Below, piece by piece: positions 34,336-44,340 of a DNA stretch of 64,000 nucleotides (position 1 is its first letter; the number at the start of each line of letters is the position of its first letter). The notes below the pieces were generated by a model. The model was not told where the DNA came from. It searched no databases and saw only the letters and a program-made list of their open reading frames with translations. The position numbers were made by a program, and so were the translations under genes. Source of the stretch: Synergistaceae bacterium (GTDB lineage Bacteria; Synergistota; Synergistia; Synergistales; Aminobacteriaceae); the NCBI GenBank assembly GCA_018436725.1, contig JAHDKT010000031.1, forward strand, positions 1 to 64,000. The letters run 5' to 3'.

Positions 34336-35141
34336 GGCATCAGGTCCCGAATTTCCTTCGCACGGCGGATGAACTCGGCCGCCTTCCCCGGATCGACCGG
34401 TTTAAAGGTGTCCTTGTCGACTTTAACGCTCGTCCCCATGATCACGCCATCCGCGAGGGCGAGCATTCTCTCCGCGTTCTCGACGGAGACCCCCGTCCCC
34501 GCGATTACGGGAACGTCGCTCGCGCCTCTTCGCGCACTCAGCAGATCTTCCTCGGGAATCTCGCTGCCTGCGGTGGTCCCGGCAAGGCAGACCGCGTCGG
34601 CAAGGCCGAACTTCACTGCGCCTCTGGCGATATCTTCCAGTTTTCTTCCGCCGAGAGGCTCCGTGTGGCCGGAAATGTTGGCGAAAACCTTCATCGAGGG
34701 AGCGAGAGAAGCGCGCAGACGCTGCAACTTCCCGGCGTCCGGGTCGACGATCCCCCAATCGCCCACGAAGACCCACGAAAGGAAGATGCGCACGAAATCG
34801 GCTTCCGCGGCCGCGCCTATGGCAACCGCCGCAGCAGGGTCGGCGAGGACCGAAAGACCGAAAGGAACGTCGAAAGTCGCCGCCGTTTCGGAGATCACTC
34901 TGCTCATCGCCGCCACGGTGACGTTGTCCACGGTTGAAAGGTACGGACGGTCTCCTTCGTTGCTGAACACGATTCCGTCGAATCCGGCTTTCACAAGAGC
35001 CTCCGCGTCCCGCAGAGCGGTGTCGCGGATCTTTTTCATTCCGGCGCTTCCGTCGTAAAGCGGCGACCCCGGAAGCGGCGGGAAATGGACCATCCCCAGG
35101 AGCGGTTTTTTCACATTGAACATCTCTTGAAATACCGTCAC
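34332..35141 (-). CDS. BtpA/SgcQ-family protein
   Basis: This is a 269-residue TIM-barrel-like protein of the BtpA family (TIGR00259), which includes the photosystem I biogenesis factor BtpA and SgcQ of a sugar operon. The start block KKPLLGMVHFPPLPGSP and the segments DADALVK-like ALRDAEALVKAGFDGIVFSNEGD, FVRIFLSWVFVGDWGI and PVIAGTGVSVENAERML are typical. The GTG start at 35139-35141 lies eight bases after GGGGG. In a sugar ABC/kinase operon an isomerase or aldolase-like role for a phosphosugar is plausible, though no reaction is proven for the family. Confidence 0.87.
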   Translation of the reverse strand: MTVFQEMFNVKKPLLGMVHFPPLPGSPLYDGSAGMKKIRDTALRDAEALVKAGFDGIVFSNEGDRPYLSTVDNVTVAAMSRVISETAATFDVPFGLSVLADPAAAVAIGAAAEADFVRIFLSWVFVGDWGIVDPDAGKLQRLRASLAPSMKVFANISGHTEPLGGRKLEDIARGAVKFGLADAVCLAGTTAGSEIPEEDLLSARRGASDVPVIAGTGVSVENAERMLALADGVIMGTSVKVDKDTFKPVDPGKAAEFIRRAKEIRDLMP

Positions 35142-35144
35142 GTT

Positions 35145-36089
35145 CTATACCCCCATATTTATAATATATGAACTTGTTTCATAATCTGTCACCAGAATAT
35201 TCGCCAGTTTTCCTCTGAGCACCGCTTGGATGGATCGGTACTTTTGCGCGCCTCCTCCGATTGCCGCTCTGCGTGGGATTTTTCGAAGAGTGTCGAAGGA
35301 GATGCTCATCAATTGTTCGTTGAAGGGAAGCGCCAATTCTTTTCCCTTGTCGTCGATGATTCGCCCGAGCACGTCGCCGACGCCTCCGGCGCGGCCGGCC
35401 TTTCCAAGATCGAGGTATTCCGCCGGAATGTAGGAGAAGGCCGCGGCGTCGAGTTCCGGCCCTATAGAGAAAAGAGCCGTATCCACCGAACTCCAGAGTT
35501 TCGTGGTCAGCTGAATCTGGGGTTCTTTCATAAGGACGTCCCTCACCCCGGGGGAGCTTACGATCGCGGGGGCGAGGAGGTAGGAGAAAGCGCAGCCCAG
35601 GATGTTGCCCATGCTGCTGACAAGTCGGTTGGTCTCCCGCTCGGGGTCTTCCCTTCCCCATCCTCCCATGAGGGGCACGACCCTGAGGTCGGGAAAGCGG
35701 CGGGAGGGGTTCAGAGAGTCGATCATTTCTCGAATAGTGATGCCGCATCCGATGCCGACCGTGCTTCCGCGTTCGCAGAATCTCGGAAGAAGTTCGCTCG
35801 TCTTTTTTCCGAGAAGCTTCCTGAGGATGTTTTGGTCGGCCTCCTGGGGCGTCTCGACCACTACGGCGTCAAGCAGCCCGAAACGTTTCTTCAGCGTTTC
35901 CTCCGCATCGCTGTTCCTTGTAAGAACATCGCGAATGCGAACCTCGATGATCCCCCGTTCCACGGCCTCCTGCAGAATCCGCGATACCGTCGGAGTGGAG
36001 ACGCCGAGAATACGCCCGATCTCCGCCTGGGAGATACGGGAGTAGTAGTATAGCTCAGCGGTTTTAACAAGAAGCGCGTCTGAATACAT
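35145..36089 (-). CDS. SorC/DeoR-type sugar-sensing transcriptional regulator
   Basis: This is a 314-residue regulator with an N-terminal helix-turn-helix (about 8-50: KTAELYYYSRISQAEIGRILGVSTPTVSRILQEA) and a C-terminal sugar-binding SorC domain that senses a phosphosugar (VGIGCGITIREMID, VVPLMGGWG, and the RAAIGGGAQKYRSIQAVLRG tail). The start at 36087-36089 follows AAGGAGACCCTC; longer frames are rejected. It leads the operon, three bases ahead of the BtpA-like gene. Autoregulation is likely from the palindrome GAAAT-AA-ATTTC at 36115-36126. Confidence 0.93.
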   Translation of the reverse strand: MYSDALLVKTAELYYYSRISQAEIGRILGVSTPTVSRILQEAVERGIIEVRIRDVLTRNSDAEETLKKRFGLLDAVVVETPQEADQNILRKLLGKKTSELLPRFCERGSTVGIGCGITIREMIDSLNPSRRFPDLRVVPLMGGWGREDPERETNRLVSSMGNILGCAFSYLLAPAIVSSPGVRDVLMKEPQIQLTTKLWSSVDTALFSIGPELDAAAFSYIPAEYLDLGKAGRAGGVGDVLGRIIDDKGKELALPFNEQLMSISFDTLRKIPRRAAIGGGAQKYRSIQAVLRGKLANILVTDYETSSYIINMGV

Positions 36090-36114
36090 GAGGGTCTCCT
36101 TGAAAAAAATTCCT

Positions 36115-36165
36115 GAAATAAATTTCTCATTGACTCCAGTATAGGGAACTTCTCGCAATTGTCAA
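36115..36165 (-). promoter_or_regulatory. Promoter and likely operator of the SorC/ABC/FGGY operon
   Basis: Read on minus, TTGACA (36165-36160) and TATACT (36143-36138) are 16 bases apart. A palindrome GAAATAAATTTC (36115-36126) lies just downstream of the expected transcription start, a usual place for a repressor site. The SorC-family regulator is the first gene. Confidence 0.75.
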
Positions 36166-36354
36166 TCGCACATTTCGCATGTCTATTTCGATTTGAATGA
36201 GAGGGGATTTTTCTGAAACGGTATTAATGAAGCGGGCGATGCGGCGCCGTCCTCGAGCGGTGCGAGGTCGATCCGCTCGGAGGTTCCGGAATTAGGCTCT
36301 TGAGGAACGGAGAAGCCCGTTACAAGGAAACCGTTCCTTCCTGCGGCGAACGTG

Positions 36355-36388
36355 AAAAGAGGCCGTCCCCCGCAGGGAACGGCCTCTT
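36355..36388 (-). terminator. Rho-independent terminator after the chemoreceptor gene
   Basis: AAGAGGCCGT (36357-36366) and ACGGCCTCTT (36379-36388) pair perfectly, extended by CCC/GGG inside. On minus the stem is followed by TTTTCACG. It is 14 bases past the chemoreceptor stop codon. Confidence 0.8.
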
Positions 36389-36401
36389 GTACTATGAAAG
36401 C

Positions 36402-37778
36402 CTATTTTCGGAGAACCTTCAGGCCGGCGGTCGCGGACTCCTTCGCCTCCACGCGGAAGCGCTCCACCAGCGACCGGACTTCTCCGGCCCCCGCCGCCAG
36501 ATCCGCGGCCTCGCGCGCGACGCGCTCCGAAGCTCCGGCCGTATCCTCCGCAGCGGACCGTATGCCGGAGAACGTGCCGGTAAGCGAGGCGGTTCCGCGG
36601 CTCGCCGTCTCTATGCCGACGGCCATCTCTCGCGCCGCCGCCTCCTGCTTTCCCGCAGCGTCGGCCAGGTTCCGCATCAGGCCGTCCATGCGGCCGATCC
36701 GTTCGAGCGCGTCCTCAAGCTCCCGCTGGGCTTCTTCGGCGGCGGAGACGGTCTCCTTCATAACGCCTCCCGCCTCGTTCGTGACGTCCAGCGCTTGCTT
36801 CGTACCGCTCTGGAGCGAGCCGATCAACGCCTCGACTTCCTTGGCCGCGCTGTTGGACTCCTCGGCAAGCTTGCGGACCTCGTCGGCCACCACGGCGAAT
36901 CCACGCCCCGCCTCCCCGGCGCGCGCCGCCTCGATGGCCGCGTTGAGGGCGAGGAGGTTCGTCTGGTCGGCGATGGTCTTGATGGTGTTCACGAACCGGC
37001 TGATCGACTCCACCGAAGCGGACACGCTTCCCATGCTCCGCGCCGACTCCTCGGTTCTGGCCTCCACCGTGCGGATCTTGCCGATGACCTGCTCGACCTT
37101 CGCCACGGCCTGGCGGCTTGTCTCCGAGGTCGCGGAAGCGCCGTGCGCCCCCTCTTCGGCGGTCGCCGCAGCGATTTCGGCCGAAGAAGCCGCCTCGGCA
37201 ACGCCGGACTCCGTCTTGCGGATGGCCCCGGCGTTTTCTTCGGAGAGCGCGAAGAGCGTCTCGATGGAGCTTTTGACCTCCTGCATGGAGGCTACGGTCC
37301 GCTCCGAGAGTTCGGCCAGGGAGCGGGCGCTCCTGGTGAAAATCTCCGAACGGGAGAGGAGCGGACGCACCATCTCTTCCACCTTCACCCGCAGCATGAT
37401 GAGCGCATGGATCATCTCCGCGATCTCGTCCTTCGCCTTCGACCGCTCGATCATCCAGAGGTCCGCCGGATTGACCGTGAAGTCGAGTTCGCTACGCCGA
37501 ACCAGCACGCGGACGACGTCGCGCAGGGGCTTGACGATCGACCGGACGACGAACAGCATGACGATCCCGACGACCAGTAGTACCCCGAACGCGACCAGCG
37601 ACGAGATGGCGCCGGCCCGCCGCATCGCTTCGGCGATGTCGACGGCATGAAGCACCTTCTGTCCGGAGGCCTCCGTCAGCACGCGGAGCGAAACGGTATA
37701 CCCCGCGAAGGAGACCGCGGCGATACCGAAGAAGAACAGCAGGAGCACCGGCGTCAGAATCTTTCCGTACAACTTCAT
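36402..37778 (-). CDS. Methyl-accepting chemotaxis protein with minimal periplasmic domain
   Basis: This 458-residue chemoreceptor has two membrane helices at about 8-28 and 57-77 separated by only some 30 residues, so there is no room for a folded ligand domain. HAMP follows, then a long helical signalling domain with the perfect tip [38 protein letters not shown]. The start at 37776-37778 (MKLYGKIL) follows GGGGAGGGAG. It may sense membrane state, pH, redox or a partner binding protein. It is monocistronic with its own terminator. Confidence 0.93.
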   Translation of the reverse strand: MKLYGKILTPVLLLFFFGIAAVSFAGYTVSLRVLTEASGQKVLHAVDIAEAMRRAGAISSLVAFGVLLVVGIVMLFVVRSIVKPLRDVVRVLVRRSELDFTVNPADLWMIERSKAKDEIAEMIHALIMLRVKVEEMVRPLLSRSEIFTRSARSLAELSERTVASMQEVKSSIETLFALSEENAGAIRKTESGVAEAASSAEIAAATAEEGAHGASATSETSRQAVAKVEQVIGKIRTVEARTEESARSMGSVSASVESISRFVNTIKTIADQTNLLALNAAIEAARAGEAGRGFAVVADEVRKLAEESNSAAKEVEALIGSLQSGTKQALDVTNEAGGVMKETVSAAEEAQRELEDALERIGRMDGLMRNLADAAGKQEAAAREMAVGIETASRGTASLTGTFSGIRSAAEDTAGASERVAREAADLAAGAGEVRSLVERFRVEAKESATAGLKVLRK

Positions 37779-37890
37779 ACATAACTCCCTCCCCGACACG
37801 AAATTATGAAGCGGCGCATCATCCTTCGCCGCCCGGCCACCCTTTCCGCAGACGCGCGGACGGAGCGGACGAACGCAGCGTTTCCCGTTG

Positions 37891-38688
37891 CTATTTCACC
37901 GAGTAGATTTCCGGAACCCTGTCTTCGAAAACAGTGAGAAAATTCCTGGTTTTTGCGACCTCGTCGAGGTCGATGGCGGCAAAGGCCGCTTCTTCGCCCG
38001 CGCCGCCCTCGAAATAGATTTCTCCCTTCGGGCCGAGGATCATGGAGCCTCCGCCGAAATGCGTTTCCTCCGAGACGCCGCAGCGGTTGCAGGCCACTAC
38101 GTACATCTGATTCTCTATGGCTCTTGCGCGGAGCAGCGTTCTCCAGTGATCCGCCCTCGCCGAGGGCCACTGCGCGCTCACGAAGAGCACTTCGGTCCCC
38201 TTGAGCGCGTAGGTGCGAATCCATTCGCAGAAGCGGATGTCGTAGCAGATGACGCACCCCGCCTTCACGCCTTCCAGGTCGAAGAGGCACGTCTTCCGAC
38301 CTCCGGTGAAGTACTTCTCCTCCTCCATCAGCCGGATGAGGTGCGCCTTGTCGTACTGCGCCACAAGCTTGCCATCCGGGTTGATCACCTGCGCCCTGTT
38401 CGCGTACCCCTTCTTCGTCGAGGCGAGCACCGAACCGCCGACGAACCAGACGCCGTACTTTCGAGCCAGTTCCCCGAGAAAGGCCGCCGCTTCCGCCCCT
38501 TCGGGGTCGGCCAGTTCCTTCGCCCGCGAGAGAGCGTACCCCGTGTTCCACATCTCGGGCACGACGACCGCCGTCGGCAGCTCCGAAGGAACGTAGAACG
38601 AGGCCATCCAGTCCTCGATATTCCGACAGTTCCGCTGTTTGTCGCCGATGGCGATGTCAAGCTGCAGCACACCCACTCGAAGTTTCAT
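37891..38688 (-). CDS. Carbon-nitrogen hydrolase (nitrilase superfamily)
   Basis: This is a 265-residue cytoplasmic amidase-type enzyme. The catalytic Glu-Lys-Cys triad is visible as VVVPEMW (near residue 45), YDKAHLIR (near 114) and [12 protein letters not shown] (near 149). The sequence most resembles the omega-amidase/YafV branch that hydrolyses small dicarboxylate amides, but that is a judgement by eye. The start follows GAGGAGG. It is transcribed divergently from the tryptophan operon, and the two -35 elements are mirror images in an inverted repeat at 38829-38875. Confidence 0.9.
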   Translation of the reverse strand: MKLRVGVLQLDIAIGDKQRNCRNIEDWMASFYVPSELPTAVVVPEMWNTGYALSRAKELADPEGAEAAAFLGELARKYGVWFVGGSVLASTKKGYANRAQVINPDGKLVAQYDKAHLIRLMEEEKYFTGGRKTCLFDLEGVKAGCVICYDIRFCEWIRTYALKGTEVLFVSAQWPSARADHWRTLLRARAIENQMYVVACNRCGVSEETHFGGGSMILGPKGEIYFEGGAGEEAAFAAIDLDEVAKTRNFLTVFEDRVPEIYSVK

Positions 38689-38828
38689 CCGCTACCTCCT
38701 CGAATTCGGCCGGGAAGGCTCCCGCCGTGTAGTTGCAGAGTCGAAGTCGCTCGTTTTCGAAAAATACTGAGAATACGGCGCGATATGTTTTCCGCTCTTA
38801 TCCTATGAATAGTCCATGAAATTGTTCT

Positions 38829-38875
38829 TGTCAAGAGGAAAATGCGTTCGGACGAAACAAAATTTCCTCTTGACA
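38829..38875. promoter_or_regulatory. 13-bp inverted repeat holding divergent -35 elements
   Basis: TGTCAAGAGGAAA (38829-38841) and TTTCCTCTTGACA (38863-38875) are exact reverse complements 21 bases apart. Each arm ends in a TTGACA hexamer facing outward: the right one serves trp, the left one faces the nitrilase-family gene, where a weak TATTCA lies 17 bases further. A single regulator bound here could control both. Confidence 0.6.
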
Positions 38876-38899
38876 GATGTTCGGGGACTGTGATATCTT
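38870..38899 (+). promoter_or_regulatory. trp operon promoter
   Basis: Consensus -35 TTGACA (38870-38875) and a weaker -10 TATCTT (38894-38899) with an 18-base spacer. Transcription would start about 25 bases before the leader peptide. The -35 is the right arm of the inverted repeat. Confidence 0.7.
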
Positions 38900-38930
38900 C
38901 TCCGCAATCGAAATCGGGGAGGACATTCTC

Positions 38931-38978
38931 ATGATTCGTACCACACTCAATATGAATTGGTGGTGGCGGGCTTACTAG
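38931..38978 (+). CDS. trpL: trp leader peptide
   Basis: This is a 15-residue leader peptide, MIRTTLNMNWWWRAY, with three consecutive tryptophan codons at 38958-38966 and a TAG stop. GGGGAGGA lies seven bases before the ATG. Ribosome stalling at the Trp codons when charged tRNA-Trp is scarce would free the antiterminator. It is too short for normal gene calling but the context makes it nearly certain. Confidence 0.93.
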   Translation: MIRTTLNMNWWWRAY

Positions 38979-39079
38979 CCTGCCGCCCGTGACCATAAAG
39001 CTCGCGATATAAGAACAACGCGTGTTCTTTAAGGCCGTGGAGGCAGGTCCCTCAAGGGATCGCACTCTACGGCCTTTTT
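38965..39079 (+). promoter_or_regulatory. trp attenuator (pause, antiterminator and terminator structures)
   Basis: Three mutually exclusive pairings can be drawn. The 1:2 pause hairpin pairs GGCGGGC (38965-38971) with GCCTGCC (38978-38984). The 2:3 antiterminator pairs CCTGCCGCC (38979-38987) with GGAGGCAGG (39039-39047), one mismatch. The 3:4 terminator pairs AAGGCCGTGGAG (39031-39042) with CTCTACGGCCTT (39065-39076), followed by T5 to 39079. The Trp codons lie in and before segment 1, as in classical attenuation. Confidence 0.9.
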
Positions 39080-39157
39080 GTATTCCCAGCGGGGGACAGA
39101 GGCCGAACAGGCTTCTCTCCCCCGCTTTCTCTTTATCAGGGCAAAGGAGGAAAAGAT

Positions 39158-40195
39158 ATGTTTGCACAGACTCTCTCGAAGGTGATCGAACGGAAAAATC
39201 TGGAAAGCGCGGAGATGGAGGAGGCCATGGAGGCCCTTGTGGAGGGGAGCGTTTCTCCCGTGCAGACCGCCGCGTTTCTGGCGGCGCTTCGGTCGAAGGG
39301 GGAGACGAAAGAAGAGATCGGCGGCGCGGTCCGGCTGCTTCTGCGGAAGGCGCGGACGGTTCCGGCGCGGCGTACGCTGCTGATGGACAACTGCGGCACC
39401 GGCGGCGACTGCAAGGGGACGTTCAACATTTCCACGGCTGCGGCATTCGTGGCCGCCGGCGGCGGCATTCCGATGGCGAAGCACGGCAACCGCGCCGTCT
39501 CCGGAAAGTGCGGCGCCGCGGACGTCGCCGAAGCGCTGGGCGCGGAGATGCCCGACTCTCCCGAACGCGCGGTTTCGTGCCTCGACGCCGCGGGGCTGGT
39601 GCTCCTCTTCGCGCCGCACTTCCACCCGATACTGCGGAACGTGGCGGAGATACGGAAGAATCTCGGCGTGCGGACGATCTTCAACATCCTCGGCCCCCTG
39701 CTGAACCCCGCGCCGCTGACGCATCAGGTGATGGGCGTCTTCGATCCCGACATGGCTCCGCTGGTTGCCGACGTCCTTCTCGCGCTGGGGCGCGAGCGCG
39801 GCATGGTGATTTCGGGCTACGGAGGATTCGACGAACTCGCGCTCGGCGGCCCGAACCGCGTGGTCCTCTTCTCGGAAGAGGGAGTGAAGGAGGCAGTGGT
39901 CACTCCGGAGGAGGCGGGGCTCGTCCGCAGGGACGACGACGAACTCGCCGGCGGAACGGCGACGGAAAACGCCGCGATCATCGAGAATGTCCTCGCCGGG
40001 AAGAAGGGGCCCGCCCGCGACGTTGCGCTCCTGAACGCCTCGGCCGTTTTCCTCGTCTCCGGCATGGCCTCGGGGTGGAAAGAGGGCGTCGCGCTCGCCT
40101 CGGAGAGCATCGACTCAGGCCGCGCCGCGGAAGTGCTGGAAAAAATCCGTTCCTTCTCGCAACAGCGGGAAGACGCCATTCCCCGCTCGGCGTGA
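39158..40195 (+). CDS. trpD: Anthranilate phosphoribosyltransferase
   Basis: This enzyme transfers phosphoribose from PRPP to anthranilate, the second committed step of tryptophan synthesis. The 345 residues contain the PRPP-binding CGTGGD loop (residues about 79-84), the DNCGT start of it, MAKHGNRAVSGKCGAADVAEALG and FLFAPHFHP-like LLFAPHFHPILRNVAEIRKNLGVRTIFNILGPLLNP, all family hallmarks. It is not fused to a TrpG glutaminase domain. It is the first structural gene after the attenuator; trpE and trpG are absent here. Confidence 0.97.
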   Translation: MFAQTLSKVIERKNLESAEMEEAMEALVEGSVSPVQTAAFLAALRSKGETKEEIGGAVRLLLRKARTVPARRTLLMDNCGTGGDCKGTFNISTAAAFVAAGGGIPMAKHGNRAVSGKCGAADVAEALGAEMPDSPERAVSCLDAAGLVLLFAPHFHPILRNVAEIRKNLGVRTIFNILGPLLNPAPLTHQVMGVFDPDMAPLVADVLLALGRERGMVISGYGGFDELALGGPNRVVLFSEEGVKEAVVTPEEAGLVRRDDDELAGGTATENAAIIENVLAGKKGPARDVALLNASAVFLVSGMASGWKEGVALASESIDSGRAAEVLEKIRSFSQQREDAIPRSA

Positions 40196-40209
40196 AGGAG
40201 GTGGCCGGT

Positions 40210-40968
40210 ATGTTTCTCGATCGCATTTTACAACACAAGGCGGAGGAGATCGCCGAGTTGACGGCGTCGCGAAGGAGGTTTTCGACGGCCCTGAAGCGGA
40301 GCGGACTCTCCGTGATCGGCGAGATCAAGCGCGCTTCGCCGAGCAAGGGAGTCATCGACGGCGGAGTGGACCCGCTGCGCCGGCTGCGCCTGTACGAGCG
40401 GGGCGGCGCGGACGCGGTCTCTATCCTTACCGACAGAGCCTTCTTCGGCGGCGGCCCGGAGGACTTCCGTTGCTTAAGGACGCGGACGGAGCTTCCGTTG
40501 CTCCGGAAGGACTTTCTGGTTTCGGAGGTACAGATCTACGAAAGTCTCTTCCTCGGCGCGGACGCGCTGCTGCTCATCGCCGCGGCGCTCGAAAAAGAGC
40601 GTCTCGAGGCGCTTCTCTCTCTGACGTATGCGCTGGGGATGGAGGCGATCGTCGAAGTGCACACCGGGGAGGAGCTGTACGCCGTGCTGGAGACGGACGC
40701 CCCGATTCTGGGGATAAACAACCGGGATCTGAGCACCTTCGCCGTCGATCTGCGGACCACGGCGCGCCTGATGGACGTGCTCCGTTCCGCGGAGGGGGAG
40801 GGGAGCCGCATCGTGGTGGCGGAGAGCGGCGTCGGCGGCGAAGAGGACGCCGGGTACCTCGCGGAGACCGGCGTCGACGCCATCCTCGTCGGCGAGGCTC
40901 TGATGCGGGCATCCGACCCGGAGGAGCTGCTCCGCTCCTTCAAAAAAAAGGGGAGGCGGGCGGCGTGA
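40210..40968 (+). CDS. trpC: Indole-3-glycerol phosphate synthase
   Basis: This TIM-barrel enzyme closes the indole ring from carboxyphenylamino-deoxyribulose phosphate. The start ATG at 40210 follows GAAGGAGG. Key blocks: VIGEIKRASPSKGVI (catalytic Lys/Glu), DAVSILTDRAFFGGG, LLRKDFLVSEVQIYES, EVHTGEEL, GINNRDLSTFAVDL and VAESGV. Length 252 is normal. It overlaps trpF by four bases (GTGA). Confidence 0.97.
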   Translation: MFLDRILQHKAEEIAELTASRRRFSTALKRSGLSVIGEIKRASPSKGVIDGGVDPLRRLRLYERGGADAVSILTDRAFFGGGPEDFRCLRTRTELPLLRKDFLVSEVQIYESLFLGADALLLIAAALEKERLEALLSLTYALGMEAIVEVHTGEELYAVLETDAPILGINNRDLSTFAVDLRTTARLMDVLRSAEGEGSRIVVAESGVGGEEDAGYLAETGVDAILVGEALMRASDPEELLRSFKKKGRRAA

Positions 40969-41596
40969 CCTTCGTCAAGGTCTGCGGCATGACGCGGCGG
41001 GAGGATATCGAGGCGGCTGCGGAGCTGGGCGTCGACGCGCTGGGCTTCATCCTCGTCCCGGCGAGTCCGCGCTTTCTCCCGTCGGAAGAGGCCGCGAAGC
41101 TCGCATCGAGCGTCCCCCAGGGCATCCGCAAGGTTGCCGTGATGATGAACCCGTCCAGAACGGAGATCGAGGTTGTGGAAAAAACGGGCGCGTTCGACTG
41201 TATCCAGTTCCACGGCTCGGAGACGCCGGAGACGCTTTCCGGCTGCCGCCTTGAGACCATCAAGGCGTTCTCCGTGACGGAGGAGGCCGACCTGGAGAAC
41301 GCGGCGCTCTACGACGCGGCGTCCTTCTTCCTCTTCGACAGCAAGAAGCGCCGCTACGAGAAGGGCGTCGCCTTCGACCACTCGCTGCTGCGCGGACGGA
41401 CGTTCGCCAAACCCTTCATTCTCGCGGGAGGATTGGGCCCGGACACCCTGCGGGGCGCGCTGCGGGAGGCCTTCCCCTTCGGGGTCGACCTCAACAGCGG
41501 GGTCGAGGACGCTCCCGGCGTCAAGAACAGGGTGAAGCTCGCCGTCGCGGTGGCGACGGTCCGCGATTTCGACACTTCCGAAAGGAGAGAGCACCG

Positions 41597-41600
<4 letters not shown>
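40965..41600 (+). CDS. trpF: Phosphoribosylanthranilate isomerase
   Basis: This enzyme isomerises phosphoribosylanthranilate to the ribulose form. The 211-residue TIM barrel opens with [26 protein letters not shown] (catalytic Cys), and has IQFHGSE, the catalytic aspartate region [18 protein letters not shown] and [16 protein letters not shown]. The GTG start overlaps the trpC stop and the gene's own stop overlaps the trpB start (ATGA), indicating translational coupling. Confidence 0.96.
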
Positions 41601-42763
<1,163 letters not shown>

Positions 42764-42778
42764 AAGGAGAGACCGATC

Positions 42779-43570
42779 ATGAACGGCATCGCACAGGCCT
42801 TCGACGGTAAAAAAGCGCTCATCACCTACATCACGGCGGGAGACCCCGACCTCGACACCACGGCCTTCCTGCTGAAGCTGCTCGACGAAAGCGGCGTGGA
42901 CATTCTCGAAGTGGGCATCCCCTTCTCCGACCCGCTTGCGGACGGCCCCGTCATCCAGCAGGCGGGGCAGCGCGCCCTCAAGAGCGGCACGACGCTCAAA
43001 AAGCTCCTCGCCATGCTCGCGTCGCTGAAGGGGGAGATCAAGGCCCCGCTCGTCCTCATGGGGTACATGAATTCCCTTCTGGCCTACGGCCTCGAAACCT
43101 TCGCGAAAGACGCCGCCGAGGCGGGCGTCGCGGGCGTCATCGTCCCCGACCTCCCCTTCCATCAGAGCGAAGAACTCGCAGGGTTGCTCCGTGCCCGCGG
43201 AGTGGACTTCATCCTCATGGTCACGCCCAACAGCACCCCCGAACGGTTGAAGGCCATCGCGGAGAAGGCGACCGGCTTCCTCTACTGCGTCTCGCTCCTC
43301 GGCGTAACGGGCGCCGAGGAGAAGGGAAGCGAGCACCTCGAAGAGTACCTGCGGCGCGTCCGCGCCAACACGAACCTTCCGCTCGCCGTCGGCTTCGGCG
43401 TGAGCACGCCCCAGCGGGCGAAAACCGCGGCGCAGGTCGCCGACGGCGTCATCGTCGGCAGCGCGCTCATCTCCGCGCTGGAACCCTGCGGCGCAGACAG
43501 AAAGCGGCTCGAAGCAACGGCGACGGAGTTCATCGGCGCGCTCCGCGCGGCGGTGGACTCCGCGGGGTAG
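42779..43570 (+). CDS. trpA: Tryptophan synthase alpha subunit
   Basis: This subunit cleaves indole-3-glycerol phosphate to indole and glyceraldehyde 3-phosphate. The catalytic Glu and Asp lie in ILEVGIPFSDPLADGPVIQ (near residues 43-58); GVIVPDLPFHQSEE and YCVSLLGVTG follow, and the phosphate-binding GFGVSTPQRA is present. Length 263 is standard. It ends the trp operon, which appears to stop at the hairpin 43622-43666. Confidence 0.97.
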   Translation: MNGIAQAFDGKKALITYITAGDPDLDTTAFLLKLLDESGVDILEVGIPFSDPLADGPVIQQAGQRALKSGTTLKKLLAMLASLKGEIKAPLVLMGYMNSLLAYGLETFAKDAAEAGVAGVIVPDLPFHQSEELAGLLRARGVDFILMVTPNSTPERLKAIAEKATGFLYCVSLLGVTGAEEKGSEHLEEYLRRVRANTNLPLAVGFGVSTPQRAKTAAQVADGVIVGSALISALEPCGADRKRLEATATEFIGALRAAVDSAG

Positions 43571-43621
43571 GTGGCTTCAGGAGCTAATAGTCGGGACGTG
43601 ACTGGTAGCAATGCGATAATT

Positions 43622-43666
43622 ATGAACGGATCTCCGTTGCTGTGGATGATAAGGAGATCCGTTCAT
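43622..43666 (+). terminator. Hairpin at the end of the trp operon
   Basis: ATGAACGGATCTCC (43622-43635) and GGAGATCCGTTCAT (43653-43666) are exactly complementary over 14 bp with a 17-nt loop, 52 bases past trpA. A loose T-rich stretch (GAGGTCTTTTC) follows. It also marks the border with the defence-like island. Confidence 0.6.
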
Positions 43667-43779
43667 TGAGGTCTTTTCAGCTTGTCGACGATCCTCTTTT
43701 CGATGAAACGACGAGTTGGCTGTTATCCCCCTTCAGAGGGGCTTCTATCGAAAAAATAGGTTTCTCTCGCGTTGCCTGC

Positions 43780-44340
43780 TCATTCCATATATCCCAGCAG
43801 CTTGTAGAAATAAACTCCTGTTGTACGTGGCCAATCGATTTTCTTCGCCTTGAGCGGGGTATCGTGCACGTCGCTGTTTCTTTCCTCGCGTGTTCGCCTT
43901 TTTTGATCGGTTCTTGTATGTCGAAAACAGACGAATCTCTCCTTGTACGAAGAAAGAAAATCTCGTTCCCCCCAGAATGCTTCGACAACAGTCCGGCAGT
44001 ACGCGATGAAACAGCTCGCTCCCGCCAGTTGTTGTGTAACCTCGGTCCAACTGTCCGATGTGCGTTTGACTTCGATATACAGAATGCACTTGTTTTGCTC
44101 GCTTATCACGACGTAGTCGGATCTTTTGCACTCTCCCTTGTTGCCCTTGAAAATAGCATCGGGCGAAGGGAAGCAGTCTGTTTTGATGATGAGTGCATCG
44201 GGAGGCAAGCTGCGAATCGTGACGCTGGAGTCGGAAGTCTGAGGTTCTTTCAGCTCCGCAAGCGTCTTGTCGTGTTCTTGCCGCGTCCGTATGCGCGCGT
44301 CCGTTCTGATTAAGCGGTCGAGTATTTCCATGTCACTCAT
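43780..44340 (-). CDS. Putative PD-(D/E)XK nuclease-like partner of the AAA ATPase
   Basis: This 186-residue protein matches no family I can name. The central part reads D75-YVVISEQNKCILYI-E90-V-K92, preceded by beta-strand-like and followed by helical sequence: the D-x(n)-E-x-K spacing of PD-(D/E)XK nucleases. A TQQLAGASCFIAYC helix follows, as in many such folds. The start ATG overlaps the ATPase stop by eight bases and has GGGGAG six bases upstream, so the two proteins are made together. I infer a nuclease effector or a DNA-binding partner. Confidence 0.6.
   Translation of the reverse strand: MSDMEILDRLIRTDARIRTRQEHDKTLAELKEPQTSDSSVTIRSLPPDALIIKTDCFPSPDAIFKGNKGECKRSDYVVISEQNKCILYIEVKRTSDSWTEVTQQLAGASCFIAYCRTVVEAFWGERDFLSSYKERFVCFRHTRTDQKRRTREERNSDVHDTPLKAKKIDWPRTTGVYFYKLLGYME

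Larger units (their letters stand above)
36090..36401. other. Intergenic region: sugar-operon promoter and chemoreceptor terminator
   Basis: This gap of about 310 bases lies between the SorC-family gene and the end of the second chemoreceptor gene, both read on minus. It contains the promoter and palindrome at 36115-36165 and the terminator at 36355-36388. I see no gene in the remainder. Confidence 0.6.

Noticed and set aside
39022..40968. 648-codon plus-strand frame across trpD and trpC
   Set aside because: It is an arginine-rich shadow of trpD in another frame that then joins the true trpC frame; only the trpC part is real.
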